A stretch of 64,000 nucleotides of DNA from Micromonospora kangleipakensis. GTDB lineage: Bacteria; Actinomycetota; Actinomycetes; Mycobacteriales; Micromonosporaceae. Below are positions 10,337-19,710 of the stretch, piece after piece (position 1 is the stretch's first letter; the number at the start of each line of letters is the position of its first letter). The stretch is from positions 7,068,001-7,132,000 of the forward strand of contig NZ_SHLD01000001.1 in assembly GCF_004217615.1 (NCBI RefSeq), in the 5' to 3' direction. A program made the position numbers and the translations under genes. A model generated the notes under the pieces. That model made no database searches, had not been told where the DNA came from, and saw nothing but the letters and a program-made list of their open reading frames with translations.

Positions 10337-10572
10337 GACCGCCTCCCTCAGTAATGAAGAGAACCTACAACAAACTTCTGAGGGCGAAAATAAGCTACAA
10401 GACGGTAGCTGTCAGCGGGCCACAGCGTAACGAGTCAGCATCGGCCGTGAACAGCCCTCACCTGCATATTCGCGTCGGCAACTCGACGTCGTTCAACCGC
10501 GGTCACACCTCAGGTGCGACCATGGTTGCGGCGACCACGGGAGGATTCCCGCCGACAGAGGTGGAGGTGACC

Positions 10573-11121
10573 ATGACCACGGCGGTGTTCGGCCACGACG
10601 GGCCGTGGACCGAAGAGGAGTACCTCGCCCTCGGCGAGACGCAGGATCGCGTCGAACTCTTCGACTGGAGTCTCCACGTGACCCCAGGACCTACCCCTCT
10701 TCACCAGAACATCTCCGGTGAGCTGCGTGCCGTACTTCGGGCACCCGTGCGCCAGGCCGGACTTCGCGTGCTGGAAGCGGTGAACGTTCGACTCAGGCCA
10801 GGCCGCATCCCGATCCCCGACCTTGTGATCACGAATGACGTCGACCTCCGGGTACTGGTCATCGATGCGAGCGATGTCCGGCTGGTTTGCGAGATCATCT
10901 CGCCGAGCAACGCCGCCACGGACAAGGTGCTCAAGATGCACTACTACGCCGCCGCCGGCATCGAGTGGTACCTGCTCGTCGACCAGGAGACCCTGACCAT
11001 GCACCTCTACCAGCGGCGGGGCGCGCACTACGTGGAGCGATCGGTCACCAAGGCTGGCGACGCGCTGGAGCTGGTCGAGCCGGTCCGGGCCACCATTCGA
11101 CCCGAGGACCTGCTCGGCTGA
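10573..11121 (+). CDS. Uma2-family (DUF820) PD-(D/E)XK nuclease-like protein
   Basis: The 182-residue protein starts at ATG 10573, chosen because GGAGGTGACC lies just before it; an in-frame ATG at 10522 is less well supported. The Uma2 fold is visible: an N-terminal WTEEEYLAL segment, a PDLVITND strand carrying the acidic residue, and a CEIISPSN strand supplying the E-x-x part of a PD-(D/E)XK site, followed by KMHYYAAAGIEWYLLVD. Such proteins occur in many copies in actinobacteria and their role is not known; nuclease activity is inferred from the fold. Third-position GC is slightly lower than in neighbouring housekeeping genes, which fits an accessory gene. Confidence 0.75.
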   Translation: MTTAVFGHDGPWTEEEYLALGETQDRVELFDWSLHVTPGPTPLHQNISGELRAVLRAPVRQAGLRVLEAVNVRLRPGRIPIPDLVITNDVDLRVLVIDASDVRLVCEIISPSNAATDKVLKMHYYAAAGIEWYLLVDQETLTMHLYQRRGAHYVERSVTKAGDALELVEPVRATIRPEDLLG

Positions 11122-11154
11122 CGGATGTCGGTCGGCTCGCCTAGGGTCGGTCGC

Positions 11155-12591
11155 ATGACCGAGTTCGACGCGGCGAGCGCCGCCGTCCAGGCCGCCCTCG
11201 ACGCGGGCGCCCGGTACGCGGACGCCCGGGTGATGCACCGCCGCTACGAGTCGATGTCGGCCCGCAACGGCGAGATCGAGGAGCTGACCCAGGACGAGAG
11301 CATCGGGCTGGGTGTCCGGGCGCTGGTCGGGTCGAGCTGGGGCTTCCACGCCGTACCCGACCTGTCGGACGCCGCGGCCCGCGACGCCGGGTGGCGCGCC
11401 GCGCGGATCGCCGCCGCGAGCGCGCGGGTCCCCGGCCCGCCCATCGACCTGGTCCCCACCGAGGCGACCACCGCGAGCTGGGCGTCCGGGTGCGAGGTGG
11501 ACCCGCTCGGCGTCCCGCTCTCCGACAAGGGCGACCTGCTGGTCCGGGCCACCGGGACGATGCGGGAGCACGGCGCCGACCTGGCCGAGGGGCTCTACCA
11601 GATCTGGGACACCGCCAAGTGGTTCGTCTCCAGCGAGGGGCACCGGATCGACCAGCGGATCCGGGAGTGCGGCGGCGGCATCTCGGCCACCGCCATCGGC
11701 GACGGGGAGACGCAGCGCCGCTCCTACCCCAGCTACCGGGGCCAGTACGGCACGACCGGGTGGGAGCTGGTCACCTCGCTCGACCTGGCCGCGCACGCCG
11801 CCCGGATCGCCGAGGAGTCCCGGGAGCTGCTCACCGCCCCCGAGTGCCCGTCCGGCGAGACCGACCTGATCCTCGGCGGCGAGCAGCTCGCCCTGCAGAT
11901 CCACGAGTCGGTCGGGCACGCGATCGAGCTGGACCGGATCCTCGGCTGGGAGGCCGCCTTCGCCGGCACGTCCTGGCTGGACCTCGCCCAGCTCGGCTCG
12001 CTGCGCTACGGCTCCGAGCTGATGAACGTGACCATCGACCCGACCATCCCCGGCGCGCTGGGCAGCTTCGGCTTCGACGACGAGGGCTCCCCGGCGGTCG
12101 CCCGGGACGCGGTCCGCGAGGGGCGCTGGGTGGGCGTGCTCGCCGGCCGGGACTCGGCCGCCGTCGCCGGTCTCGACTACGGCGGCAGCGTACGGGCCGA
12201 CGGCTGGGCCCGGCTGCCGATGGTGCGGATGACCAACGTGGGCCTGGAGCCCGGTCCGCACACCCTGGACGAGATCGTCGCCGCCACCGACGACGGGGTG
12301 CTGATGGACGTCAACCGCTCCTGGTCGATCGACGACAAGCGGCTCAACTTCCAGTTCGGCTGCGAGATCGGCTGGGAGGTGAAGAAGGGCCGGCGCGGCC
12401 GGATGCTGCGCAACCCGACGTACACCGGCATCGGCCCGCTCTTCTGGCGCTCGATGGACATGCTCTCCTCCGAGATCGTCCCGTGGGGCACGCCGAACTG
12501 CGGGAAGGGTCAGCCCGGCCAGACCGGCCACACCGGCCACCCGGCCGCGCCGGCCCGCTTCCGCAACGTCCGGGTGGGGGTGCGCGCATGA
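11155..12591 (+). CDS. tldD: TldD-type metalloprotease subunit
   Basis: The 478-residue product of the TldD/PmbA (U62) family carries the HESVGH zinc-binding motif at residues 250-255. TldD with TldE forms a heterodimeric cytoplasmic protease that degrades unfolded short peptides and, in enterobacteria, cleaves the microcin B17 leader. The start at 11155 (MTEFDAAS) avoids a ten-residue extension from 11125. The next gene overlaps it as ATGA and encodes the partner, confirming the pair. No RiPP cluster is adjacent, so the natural substrate here is open. Confidence 0.88.
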   Translation: MTEFDAASAAVQAALDAGARYADARVMHRRYESMSARNGEIEELTQDESIGLGVRALVGSSWGFHAVPDLSDAAARDAGWRAARIAAASARVPGPPIDLVPTEATTASWASGCEVDPLGVPLSDKGDLLVRATGTMREHGADLAEGLYQIWDTAKWFVSSEGHRIDQRIRECGGGISATAIGDGETQRRSYPSYRGQYGTTGWELVTSLDLAAHAARIAEESRELLTAPECPSGETDLILGGEQLALQIHESVGHAIELDRILGWEAAFAGTSWLDLAQLGSLRYGSELMNVTIDPTIPGALGSFGFDDEGSPAVARDAVREGRWVGVLAGRDSAAVAGLDYGGSVRADGWARLPMVRMTNVGLEPGPHTLDEIVAATDDGVLMDVNRSWSIDDKRLNFQFGCEIGWEVKKGRRGRMLRNPTYTGIGPLFWRSMDMLSSEIVPWGTPNCGKGQPGQTGHTGHPAAPARFRNVRVGVRA

Positions 12592-14069
12592 CCGGCTCCC
12601 GTGGCCGCGAGGGAAGGGACGGCGACATGACCGAGCTGGAGATCGCCGGTCAGGTGGTGGAGCTGGTCCGCCGGCTCGCCGGGCCGGACGCGCAGGCCGA
12701 GGCCCTGGTGACCCGGATCGACCTGGCCCTGACCCGGTTCGCCAACTCCTTCATCCATCAGAACGTCGCCGAGTCGGGTGTCGCGGTGCGGCTACGGCTG
12801 CACGCCGACGGGCGCACCGCGGCCGGTAGCGGCAGCCTGGTCGGCGCCGACGGGCTCCGCGCGCTGGTCGAGCGGACGCTGGCTGCGGCCCGGCTCTGCC
12901 CGCCCGACCCGGCCTGGCCGGGGCTGGCCCCGCCCGCCCCGGTCCCGCCGAGCGCCGTCTTCGACGAGTCGACCGCGTTAGCCGAGCCGGACGAGCGCGC
13001 CGCCCGGGTACGCGCCTTCGTGGACGCGGTGGGCGGGCTGGAGGCGGCCGGCTACTGCCGCACGGCGTACCGGTCCGGGGCGTTCGCCAACTCCGCCGGC
13101 CACTCGGCGGTCGGCCGCACGGCCGAGGCGGCGATGGACGGCATCGCCCGCGCCGGCGGCGCGGACGGGGTGGCCCGGCTCTGCGCCGACCGCCTCGCCG
13201 ACCTCGACGGCGCGGCGCTGGGCGCCCGGGCCGCCGCGAAGGCCCGCGCCGCCGCCGACCCGGTCGAGCTGCCGCCGGGCCGGTACGAGGTGGTGCTGGA
13301 GCCGGCGGCCGTCGGCGACCTGCTGCAGAACCTCTCCTGGTACGGCTTCAACGGGAAGCGGTACAACGAGCGGCAGAGCTTCGCGGACCTGGGCGCCGCC
13401 CAGTTCGACCCGTCGGTGACCCTGGTCGACGACCCGCTGCACGGCTCGGCCCTGCCGTACGACCTGGAGGGCTCTCCCCGACGCGCGCTGACCCTGGTCG
13501 ACGCCGGCACCACCATGGCTGTGGCGCACGACCGGCGCAGCGGCGCCGAGGTGGGTGTCGCGTCCACCGGTCACGGGATGCTCGGCGCGTCCACCTTCGG
13601 CCCGATCCCCCGCAACCTCCGCCTGCTCCCCGCCGCCGCTCGCGCGGTCGGCGGCGACGGCCCGGCGTCCGCCGTCGAGGCGGGCCAGAGCGGCGCGGGC
13701 GGTGACGCCTCGACGTCGGCCGGCGGGACGGGGGCCGTCGCCGACCCGGACACCGCCGCGCTGGTCGCCGGGGTGGAGCGCGGGCTGCTGGTGAGCGACT
13801 TCTGGTACACCCGGGTGCTCGACCCGAAGAGCCTGGTCATCACCGGGCTCACCCGCAACGGGGTGTGGCTGGTCGAGGACGGGGTGCCGACCAGGGCGGT
13901 CCGCGACTTCCGGTTCACCGAGGCGTACCCACGGGCACTCGGGCCGGGTGCGTTGCTGGGCGTGGGGCGGCGGGCGGTGCGGCAGCCGGACCGGATGGAC
14001 GGCGTCTGGTGGGAGGCTCCGCCGCTGCGACTGGCCGCCTGGAACTTCACCGGCGGAGCCTCGGGCTGA
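12588..14069 (+). CDS. tldE: TldE/PmbA-type protease partner
   Basis: The 493-residue partner of TldD lacks the HExxxH motif, as expected for TldE. The N-terminal nucleophile-like fold and C-terminal barrel region are recognisable (NSAGHSAVGRTAE and YGFNGKRYNER stretches). The ATG at 12588 overlaps the tldD stop (ATGA); an in-frame ATG at 12627 after GAGGGAAGGG is a credible alternative start. A low-complexity Ala/Gly/Ser insert of about 40 residues (near residues 355-395) interrupts the family alignment and is probably a surface loop. Confidence 0.82.
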   Translation: MTGSRGREGRDGDMTELEIAGQVVELVRRLAGPDAQAEALVTRIDLALTRFANSFIHQNVAESGVAVRLRLHADGRTAAGSGSLVGADGLRALVERTLAAARLCPPDPAWPGLAPPAPVPPSAVFDESTALAEPDERAARVRAFVDAVGGLEAAGYCRTAYRSGAFANSAGHSAVGRTAEAAMDGIARAGGADGVARLCADRLADLDGAALGARAAAKARAAADPVELPPGRYEVVLEPAAVGDLLQNLSWYGFNGKRYNERQSFADLGAAQFDPSVTLVDDPLHGSALPYDLEGSPRRALTLVDAGTTMAVAHDRRSGAEVGVASTGHGMLGASTFGPIPRNLRLLPAAARAVGGDGPASAVEAGQSGAGGDASTSAGGTGAVADPDTAALVAGVERGLLVSDFWYTRVLDPKSLVITGLTRNGVWLVEDGVPTRAVRDFRFTEAYPRALGPGALLGVGRRAVRQPDRMDGVWWEAPPLRLAAWNFTGGASG

Positions 14070-14259
14070 GAGCGGTATGGTGGTCGTCGGCACGCTCGCG
14101 TGCCGGACCTCCTGACCTGGCGCCCACGCCGCCCGGCCGAGCGGGGGCGAAGGTGGCCCATTGCCATCGCGAGTTCTGCGTGTCGTTCAGGATGATCCGC
14201 CGGACGGACGCGACGCTGGCGTGGGGTACGGCGATCGCGCTGTCCAGAAGGCGTAGATC

Positions 14260-15588
14260 ATGACCGAACGGAAGAAGCTCAAGCAGCGAATCCGGGCGCG
14301 GATGGCGGCCACCGGCGAGAGCTGGACCACCGCCCGCCGCCAGGTGCTGGCCGCCGCCGAGACATCGACGGCCCGGGCGCTCCCGTCGGGTCTCGTGCCC
14401 GGGTACCGGACCTTCGGCCCGCGCCAGCACCGCGAGTCGGGCCTGCTCGCCCACGTGCTCGAGGCCCAGGGGGTACGCGCGCCGCACACCGGTGCGCCGT
14501 ACACCGAGGCGATGCTCGCGGGTCTCGGCGGCGGCGTCGGCTTCATGTACGCGGTCTTCGAGTACCGCGACCTGCCCCCGCTGCTGACCATCGTGGCGCA
14601 GCACCACCCGCAGCCCTGGGTGCCCGCCGCGCTCGACCGGCTGGGCCTGACGTACGCCGACGAGCACAGCGCGACGGCGGGCGCCGCACTCAACCGGCTC
14701 CGGGCGGCGCTGGGCGCCGGACGGCCGGTCTTCGCCACCGTCGATCGCAGCCGGCTGCCGTGGCACGGCCTCGACCCCGGGCCGGGTACCGACCCGTACC
14801 TGGTGGTGGTCGCCGGGGTCGACGGGGACATCCTGCTCCTGGACGACGAGGGTCCGCAGCCGCGTCCGCTCCCGGCAGAGGAGTTCGCCGCGGCCTGGTC
14901 GGCCCACCGCAAGGGCCGCCACCAGGGCATCACGATCGGCGACCCGCATCAGCGGGCCGATCTACCGGACGCGATCCGCGACGCCGTGGCCACGACCGTG
15001 GCGCACCTGACCGGCCCGGTCCTCGGCAACAGCTTCGACGCCAATTTCGGCTTCCGTGGCATGGCGAAGCTCGCCGAACAGCTGCGGGACGTCCGTACCC
15101 GGAGCGGGTGGGTCCGGCGCTTCGGCGCCCCCGTGCCCTTCTTCCACGGGGTACGCCGGCTGTACGAGTGCTTGGAGTTGGAGTACACGGCGCCCGGCGC
15201 GACGCGCCCGGTCTACGCCGACTTCCTCGATGAGGCCGCGCAAGTGGTCGGCAGCAGCCGGTTCGCCGAGGCCGCCGAGCTGTTCCGCCGCTCCGGTGAG
15301 CAGTGGTCGCGGCTGGCGGAACTCGCCCTGGAGACGGTGCAGGACCTCGGGGCGTACACCGAGGTGGCCGAGGAGCGCATGGCGTTGGTCTTCAGCCGGG
15401 GACGGGACGCCGAACCCGAGATCCGGAGGCTGACCCGGCGGCTGACCGAGCTGGCGGAGGAGTACGCCGCCGCCGACCCGCTCGGCGAGGCCGGCCGCCG
15501 AGCGCTGTTCGCCGCCATGGCCGACCTGGTCGAGTCCTGCCTGGAACTCGAACGGGACGCGGTGGCGGCGCTGCGCGATCTTTCCTAA
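14260..15588 (+). CDS. Orphan BtrH_N / DUF4872 domain protein
   Basis: The 442-residue protein begins with a basic motif (KKLKQRIRARMAATGESWTT) seen at the start of many actinobacterial proteins. A BtrH-type N-terminal domain (about residues 50-205) and a DUF4872 helical region (about 215-435) follow. BtrH itself moves an acyl group from a carrier protein onto the aminoglycoside ribostamycin. Here the position I expect to hold the catalytic cysteine of H-C-x-S reads HRES, so acyl transfer by a thiol is doubtful. No carrier protein, PKS or NRPS gene is near. It lies 190 bp after tldE on the same strand, without overlap. Function unknown. Confidence 0.7.
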   Translation: MTERKKLKQRIRARMAATGESWTTARRQVLAAAETSTARALPSGLVPGYRTFGPRQHRESGLLAHVLEAQGVRAPHTGAPYTEAMLAGLGGGVGFMYAVFEYRDLPPLLTIVAQHHPQPWVPAALDRLGLTYADEHSATAGAALNRLRAALGAGRPVFATVDRSRLPWHGLDPGPGTDPYLVVVAGVDGDILLLDDEGPQPRPLPAEEFAAAWSAHRKGRHQGITIGDPHQRADLPDAIRDAVATTVAHLTGPVLGNSFDANFGFRGMAKLAEQLRDVRTRSGWVRRFGAPVPFFHGVRRLYECLELEYTAPGATRPVYADFLDEAAQVVGSSRFAEAAELFRRSGEQWSRLAELALETVQDLGAYTEVAEERMALVFSRGRDAEPEIRRLTRRLTELAEEYAAADPLGEAGRRALFAAMADLVESCLELERDAVAALRDLS

Positions 15589-15823
15589 CGGCCGGAGATC
15601 GATCATGCTCCGGGTCTTTCCAACGTGCGGGACACACGGGACACTGCGTTGCGCGGCCGGGCCGCGAAGATCGGCGTAACGTGTGTCATTTAGCTACGCC
15701 GGTACGCCGGTGTGGTCGTTGGTGTGCGCAAGACGTGGCAGTGGACGCGGTCTCGCCGGTCCGCTGACCGGTACGGAAAGTGATCCGCCGCCCGCGAGGG
15801 CCCCGTCAGGGAGACGAACTCGA

Positions 15824-16630
15824 ATGACATCAACGGCAACGAAGCCGCGGGGGGCGCGAGCACGCGCCGCGATCGCGGCGAAGACGTTGCGGACCGACCG
15901 CTGGTGGTTCCAGCCTCTGATCACCGTCATCGGGCTCAGCGCCTGGGTCGCGTACGCGACGGTCCGGGTCTTCATGCACAAGTGGTACTGGGTGGACACG
16001 TACCACTACCTGACCCCGTTCTACTCCCCGTGCGTGACGGACCGGTGCGTCGAGGGCTCCTCGCACTTCGGCAGCTTCCTGCCCGGCTGGTGGATCATCC
16101 CGGACGCGGCGCTGACCCTGCCGTTCCTGCTGCTGTTCCGGCTGACCTGCTACTACTACCGCAAGGCGTACTACCGGTCGTTCTGGCTGTCGCCGCCGGC
16201 CTGCGCCGTGCCGGACGGGCACCAGGCGTACGGCGGGGAGACCCGGTTCCCGCTGCTCGGCCAGAACCTGCACCGCTATTTCTTCTACGCCGCCGTGATC
16301 ATCTCGCTGATCAACACGTACGACGCGATCTACGCGTTCCACTCGCCGAAGGGCTTCGGCTTCGGCTTCGGCAACCTGATCCTGCTGGCCAACGTGGTGA
16401 TGCTCTGGGCATACACCATCTCCTGCCACTCCTGCCGGCACATCATCGGCGGTCGGCTCAAGCACTTCTCGAAGCACCCGGTGCGTTACCAGGCCTGGAC
16501 GTTCATCTCCTGGCTGAACGTCCGGCACATGCAGCTCGCCTGGATCACCCTCGGCACCCTGGCGCTCACCGACTTCTACGTCATGGCGGTGGCGGCCGGC
16601 TGGTTCAACGACCTGCGGTTCATCAACTAG
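15824..16630 (+). CDS. sdhC: Succinate dehydrogenase cytochrome b membrane subunit
   Basis: The 268-residue membrane anchor has about five hydrophobic helices and several histidines placed for haem binding. It begins MTSTATKPRG at ATG 15824 with AGGGAGA a few bases upstream; the frame further upstream to 15683 is an untranslated leader. The protein takes electrons from the Fe-S subunit to menaquinone. It starts the sdhCAB operon: sdhA begins 11 bp after its stop. Extra cysteines (SPCVTDRC, and ISCHSCRH further on) are notable for a cytochrome b and are typical of this actinobacterial anchor type as I recall it. Confidence 0.85.
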   Translation: MTSTATKPRGARARAAIAAKTLRTDRWWFQPLITVIGLSAWVAYATVRVFMHKWYWVDTYHYLTPFYSPCVTDRCVEGSSHFGSFLPGWWIIPDAALTLPFLLLFRLTCYYYRKAYYRSFWLSPPACAVPDGHQAYGGETRFPLLGQNLHRYFFYAAVIISLINTYDAIYAFHSPKGFGFGFGNLILLANVVMLWAYTISCHSCRHIIGGRLKHFSKHPVRYQAWTFISWLNVRHMQLAWITLGTLALTDFYVMAVAAGWFNDLRFIN

Positions 16631-16641
16631 AGGCCCTGGAC

Positions 16642-18555
16642 ATGACTGAGACGCGAATCGAACGACACCACTACGACGTCGTCGTGATCGGGGCCGGCGG
16701 CGCCGGCCTGCGGGCGGCGATCGAGGCCCGGCTGGCCGGCAAGAAGACCGCGATCATCTCCAAGTCGCTGTTCGGCAAGGCGCACACGGTGATGGCCGAG
16801 GGCGGCGCGGCGGCCGCGATGGGGAACGTGAACAGCCGGGACAACTGGCAGGTGCACTTCCGCGACACCATGCGCGGCGGCAAGTTCCTCAACAACTTCC
16901 GGATGGCCGAGCTGCACGCGAAGGAGTCGCCGCAGCGGATCTGGGAGCTGGAGACGTACGGGGCGCTCTTCGACCGCACCAAGGACGGGAAGATCTCGCA
17001 GCGCAACTTCGGCGGCCACGAGTACCCGCGCCTGGCGCACGTCGGTGACCGGACCGGCCTGGAGCTGATCCGTACCCTCCAGCAGAAGATCGTCTCCCTC
17101 CAGCAGGAGGACAAGCGCGACCTCGGCGACTACGAGGCCCGGATCAAGGTCTTCTCCGAGACCACCATCACCGAGCTGCTGCTCGACGGGGAGCGGGTGG
17201 CCGGCGCGTTCGGCTACTACCGGGAGTCCGGCGAGTTCGTCCTCTTCGAGGCCCCCGCGGTGGTCCTCGCGACGGGCGGCGTCGGCCGGTCCTACAAGGT
17301 CACCTCGAACTCCTGGGAGTACACCGGGGACGGCCACGCCCTCGCGCTGCGCGCCGGGGCCACCCTGATCAACATGGAGTTCCTCCAGTTCCACCCGACC
17401 GGCATGGTCTGGCCCGTATCGGTGAAGGGCATCCTGGTCACCGAGTCGGTGCGCGGCGACGGCGGTGTGCTGAAGAACTCCGACGGCAAGCGGTTCATGT
17501 TCGACTACGTCCCCGACGTCTTCCGCAAGCAGTACGCGGACAACGAGGAGGAGGCGGACCGCTGGTACAAGGACCCGGACAACAACCGGCGTCCGCCCGA
17601 GCTGCTCCCCCGCGACGAGGTCGCCCGGGCGATCAACAGCGAGGTCAAGGCCGGTCGCGGTACGCCGGCCGGCGGCGTCTACCTGGACATCGCCTCCCGG
17701 CTGCCGGCCGAGGAGATCCGCCGCCGCCTGCCGTCGATGTACCACCAGTTCAAGGAGCTGGCCGACGTCGACATCACCAAGGAGCCGATGGAGGTCGGCC
17801 CGACCTGTCACTACGTGATGGGTGGCGTCGAGGTGGAGCCGGACTCGGGCGCCGCGTACGGCAGCGTGCGCGGGCTCTTCGCCGCGGGCGAGGTCTCCGG
17901 CGGCATGCACGGCTCGAACCGGCTCGGCGGCAACTCGCTCTCCGACCTGCTGGTCTTCGGCAAGCGGGCGGGCGGCCACGCCGCGTCGTACGCGGACCAG
18001 TTGACCTCGCGCCCGAAGGTGTCGGTCACGGCGGTGGAGAGCGCGGTGGAGACGGCGCTGGCGCCGTTGCAGCGGGACACCGGGGAGAGCCCGTACACCC
18101 TCCAGCAGGACCTCCAGGCGGTGATGGGAGATCTGGTCGGAATCATCCGGCGCGAGGGTGAGCTGGTCGACGCGCTGGCCCGGCTGGCCGAGCTGCGCGA
18201 GCGGGTGGCGAAGGTGAGCGCGGCCGGCGGCCGGCGCTACAACCCGGGCTGGCACCTGGCGCTGGACCTGCGCAACATGCTGGTGGTCTCGGAGTGCACC
18301 GCGAAGGCGGCGCTGGAGCGGCAGGAGTCGCGCGGCGGCCACACCCGGGAGGACCACCCGGCGATGGACCCGAAGTGGCGGCGGGTCAACCTGGTCTGCT
18401 CGCTGGACGGCGACACCGTCCGGCTGACCCACAAGCCGCTGCCGAAGATGCGCGGCGAGCTGATCGGCCTCTTCGACCGTAACGAGCTGTCCAAGTACCT
18501 GACCGACGAGGAGCTCGCCGAGTTCGACGCCCTCGCTGAGGAGGCGGGCAAGTAA
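16642..18555 (+). CDS. sdhA: Succinate dehydrogenase flavoprotein subunit
   Basis: The 637-residue flavoprotein oxidises succinate to fumarate. The FAD-binding GAGGAGLRAA motif is at residues 17-26, and His48 in KAHTVMAEGG is the expected covalent flavin attachment site. The capping-domain and active-site stretches (HPTGMVWP, and HGSNRLGGNSL with its catalytic arginine region) are intact. It starts 11 bp after sdhC and ends in TAATG, sharing one base with the sdhB start. Length matches the actinobacterial type, which carries a charged C-terminal domain. Confidence 0.93.
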   Translation: MTETRIERHHYDVVVIGAGGAGLRAAIEARLAGKKTAIISKSLFGKAHTVMAEGGAAAAMGNVNSRDNWQVHFRDTMRGGKFLNNFRMAELHAKESPQRIWELETYGALFDRTKDGKISQRNFGGHEYPRLAHVGDRTGLELIRTLQQKIVSLQQEDKRDLGDYEARIKVFSETTITELLLDGERVAGAFGYYRESGEFVLFEAPAVVLATGGVGRSYKVTSNSWEYTGDGHALALRAGATLINMEFLQFHPTGMVWPVSVKGILVTESVRGDGGVLKNSDGKRFMFDYVPDVFRKQYADNEEEADRWYKDPDNNRRPPELLPRDEVARAINSEVKAGRGTPAGGVYLDIASRLPAEEIRRRLPSMYHQFKELADVDITKEPMEVGPTCHYVMGGVEVEPDSGAAYGSVRGLFAAGEVSGGMHGSNRLGGNSLSDLLVFGKRAGGHAASYADQLTSRPKVSVTAVESAVETALAPLQRDTGESPYTLQQDLQAVMGDLVGIIRREGELVDALARLAELRERVAKVSAAGGRRYNPGWHLALDLRNMLVVSECTAKAALERQESRGGHTREDHPAMDPKWRRVNLVCSLDGDTVRLTHKPLPKMRGELIGLFDRNELSKYLTDEELAEFDALAEEAGK

Positions 18556-19625
18556 TGGGAAACAAGCGACAGTTCCGCATCTGGCGGGGCGACGAGACCG
18601 GCGGCGACCTGCAGGACTACACGGTCGAGGTCAACGAGGGCGAGGTGGTCCTCGACGTCATCCACCGGCTCCAGGCCACCGACGCACCCGACCTGGCCTG
18701 CCGGTGGAACTGCAAGGCGGGCAAGTGCGGCTCCTGCTCGATGGAGATCAACGGCAAGCCGCGGCTGAGCTGCATGACCCGGATGTCGACGTTCGAGGAG
18801 GCCGAGACGGTCACCGTCACGCCGCTGCGGACCTTCCCGGTCATCCGGGACCTGGTCACGGACGTCTCGTTCAACTACGCGAAGGCCCGGGAGACCCCGG
18901 CCTTCGCGCCGCCGGCCGACGTCGCCCCGGGCGACTACCGGATGCAGCAGGTGGACGTCGAGCGCTCGCAGGAGTTCCGCAAGTGCATCGAGTGCTTCCT
19001 CTGCCAGAACGTCTGCCACGTGATCCGCGACCACGAGGAGAACAAGCAGGCGTTCTCCGGTCCGCGGTTCTTCATCCGGGCCGCCGAGCTGGACATGCAC
19101 CCGCTCGACGCGAAGACCGACCGCAAGGAGTACGCGCAGACCGAGCAGGGTCTGGGCTTCTGCAACATCACCAAGTGCTGCACCGAGGTCTGCCCCGAGC
19201 ACATCAAGATCACGGACAACGGGATCATCCCCATGAAGGAGCGGGTCGTCGACCGCAGGTACGATCCCCTCGTGTGGCTTGGTAGCAAGATCTTCCGGAG
19301 GGGTCAGGTGCCTCAGACCTACGTGACCAGCGCGCAGCACGGCGGCGCGATGCACTCCAGCGCCCCCCGCGGCGGCGTGCATTCGCACGCGGGCGGCTCG
19401 CACGACCCGCAGCATGAGGAGGAGGCGCAGCGGGGCGTCAACTGGCACCGGGAGGTGCCGCACCCGACCGCCCCGGCGACCGACGCCAACGGCAGGCTGC
19501 CGCTGACGGAGCTGACCTTCGACCGTGCGGCGGCACCCTCGCCGTTCGGCGACGACGTCACCTTCCCGCTGCCGCCCGAGCACCTCAACTTCGCTCACCC
19601 GAGCCAGGACGAGCCGAAGCACTGA
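18555..19625 (+). CDS. sdhB: Succinate dehydrogenase Fe-S subunit with long His-rich C-terminal tail
   Basis: The first 249 residues are a normal SdhB. The [2Fe-2S] cysteines are C49, C53, C58, C61 and C73, and later CIECFLCQNVC and CTEVCPEH motifs hold the [4Fe-4S] and [3Fe-4S] clusters. The usual family end (WLGSKIFRR) is followed by 107 more residues with 11 histidines, many glycines and prolines, and no cluster motif. The reading frame is continuous, GC3 stays high, and a strong hairpin follows the stop, so the tail appears to be translated. It could be metal-binding or disordered; I know no role for it. The start overlaps the sdhA stop by one base. Confidence 0.9.
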   Translation: MGNKRQFRIWRGDETGGDLQDYTVEVNEGEVVLDVIHRLQATDAPDLACRWNCKAGKCGSCSMEINGKPRLSCMTRMSTFEEAETVTVTPLRTFPVIRDLVTDVSFNYAKARETPAFAPPADVAPGDYRMQQVDVERSQEFRKCIECFLCQNVCHVIRDHEENKQAFSGPRFFIRAAELDMHPLDAKTDRKEYAQTEQGLGFCNITKCCTEVCPEHIKITDNGIIPMKERVVDRRYDPLVWLGSKIFRRGQVPQTYVTSAQHGGAMHSSAPRGGVHSHAGGSHDPQHEEEAQRGVNWHREVPHPTAPATDANGRLPLTELTFDRAAAPSPFGDDVTFPLPPEHLNFAHPSQDEPKH

Positions 19626-19644
19626 GCAGGACGACAACAACGAA

Positions 19645-19679
19645 GACGGGGGCCGCGGCATCTGCCGCCGGCCCCCGTC
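19645..19679. terminator. Terminator between sdhB and convergent mutT
   Basis: An 11-bp stem (19645-19655 with 19669-19679, GACGGGGGCCG against CGGCCCCCGTC) is topped by a short CGGCA/TGCCG stem with a two-base loop. It ends the sdhCAB transcript and probably the mutT transcript from the other side. Confidence 0.7.
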
Positions 19680-19710
19680 CCGTTTCCGCCCCGGTGTCCG
19701 CTTCCGCCGA

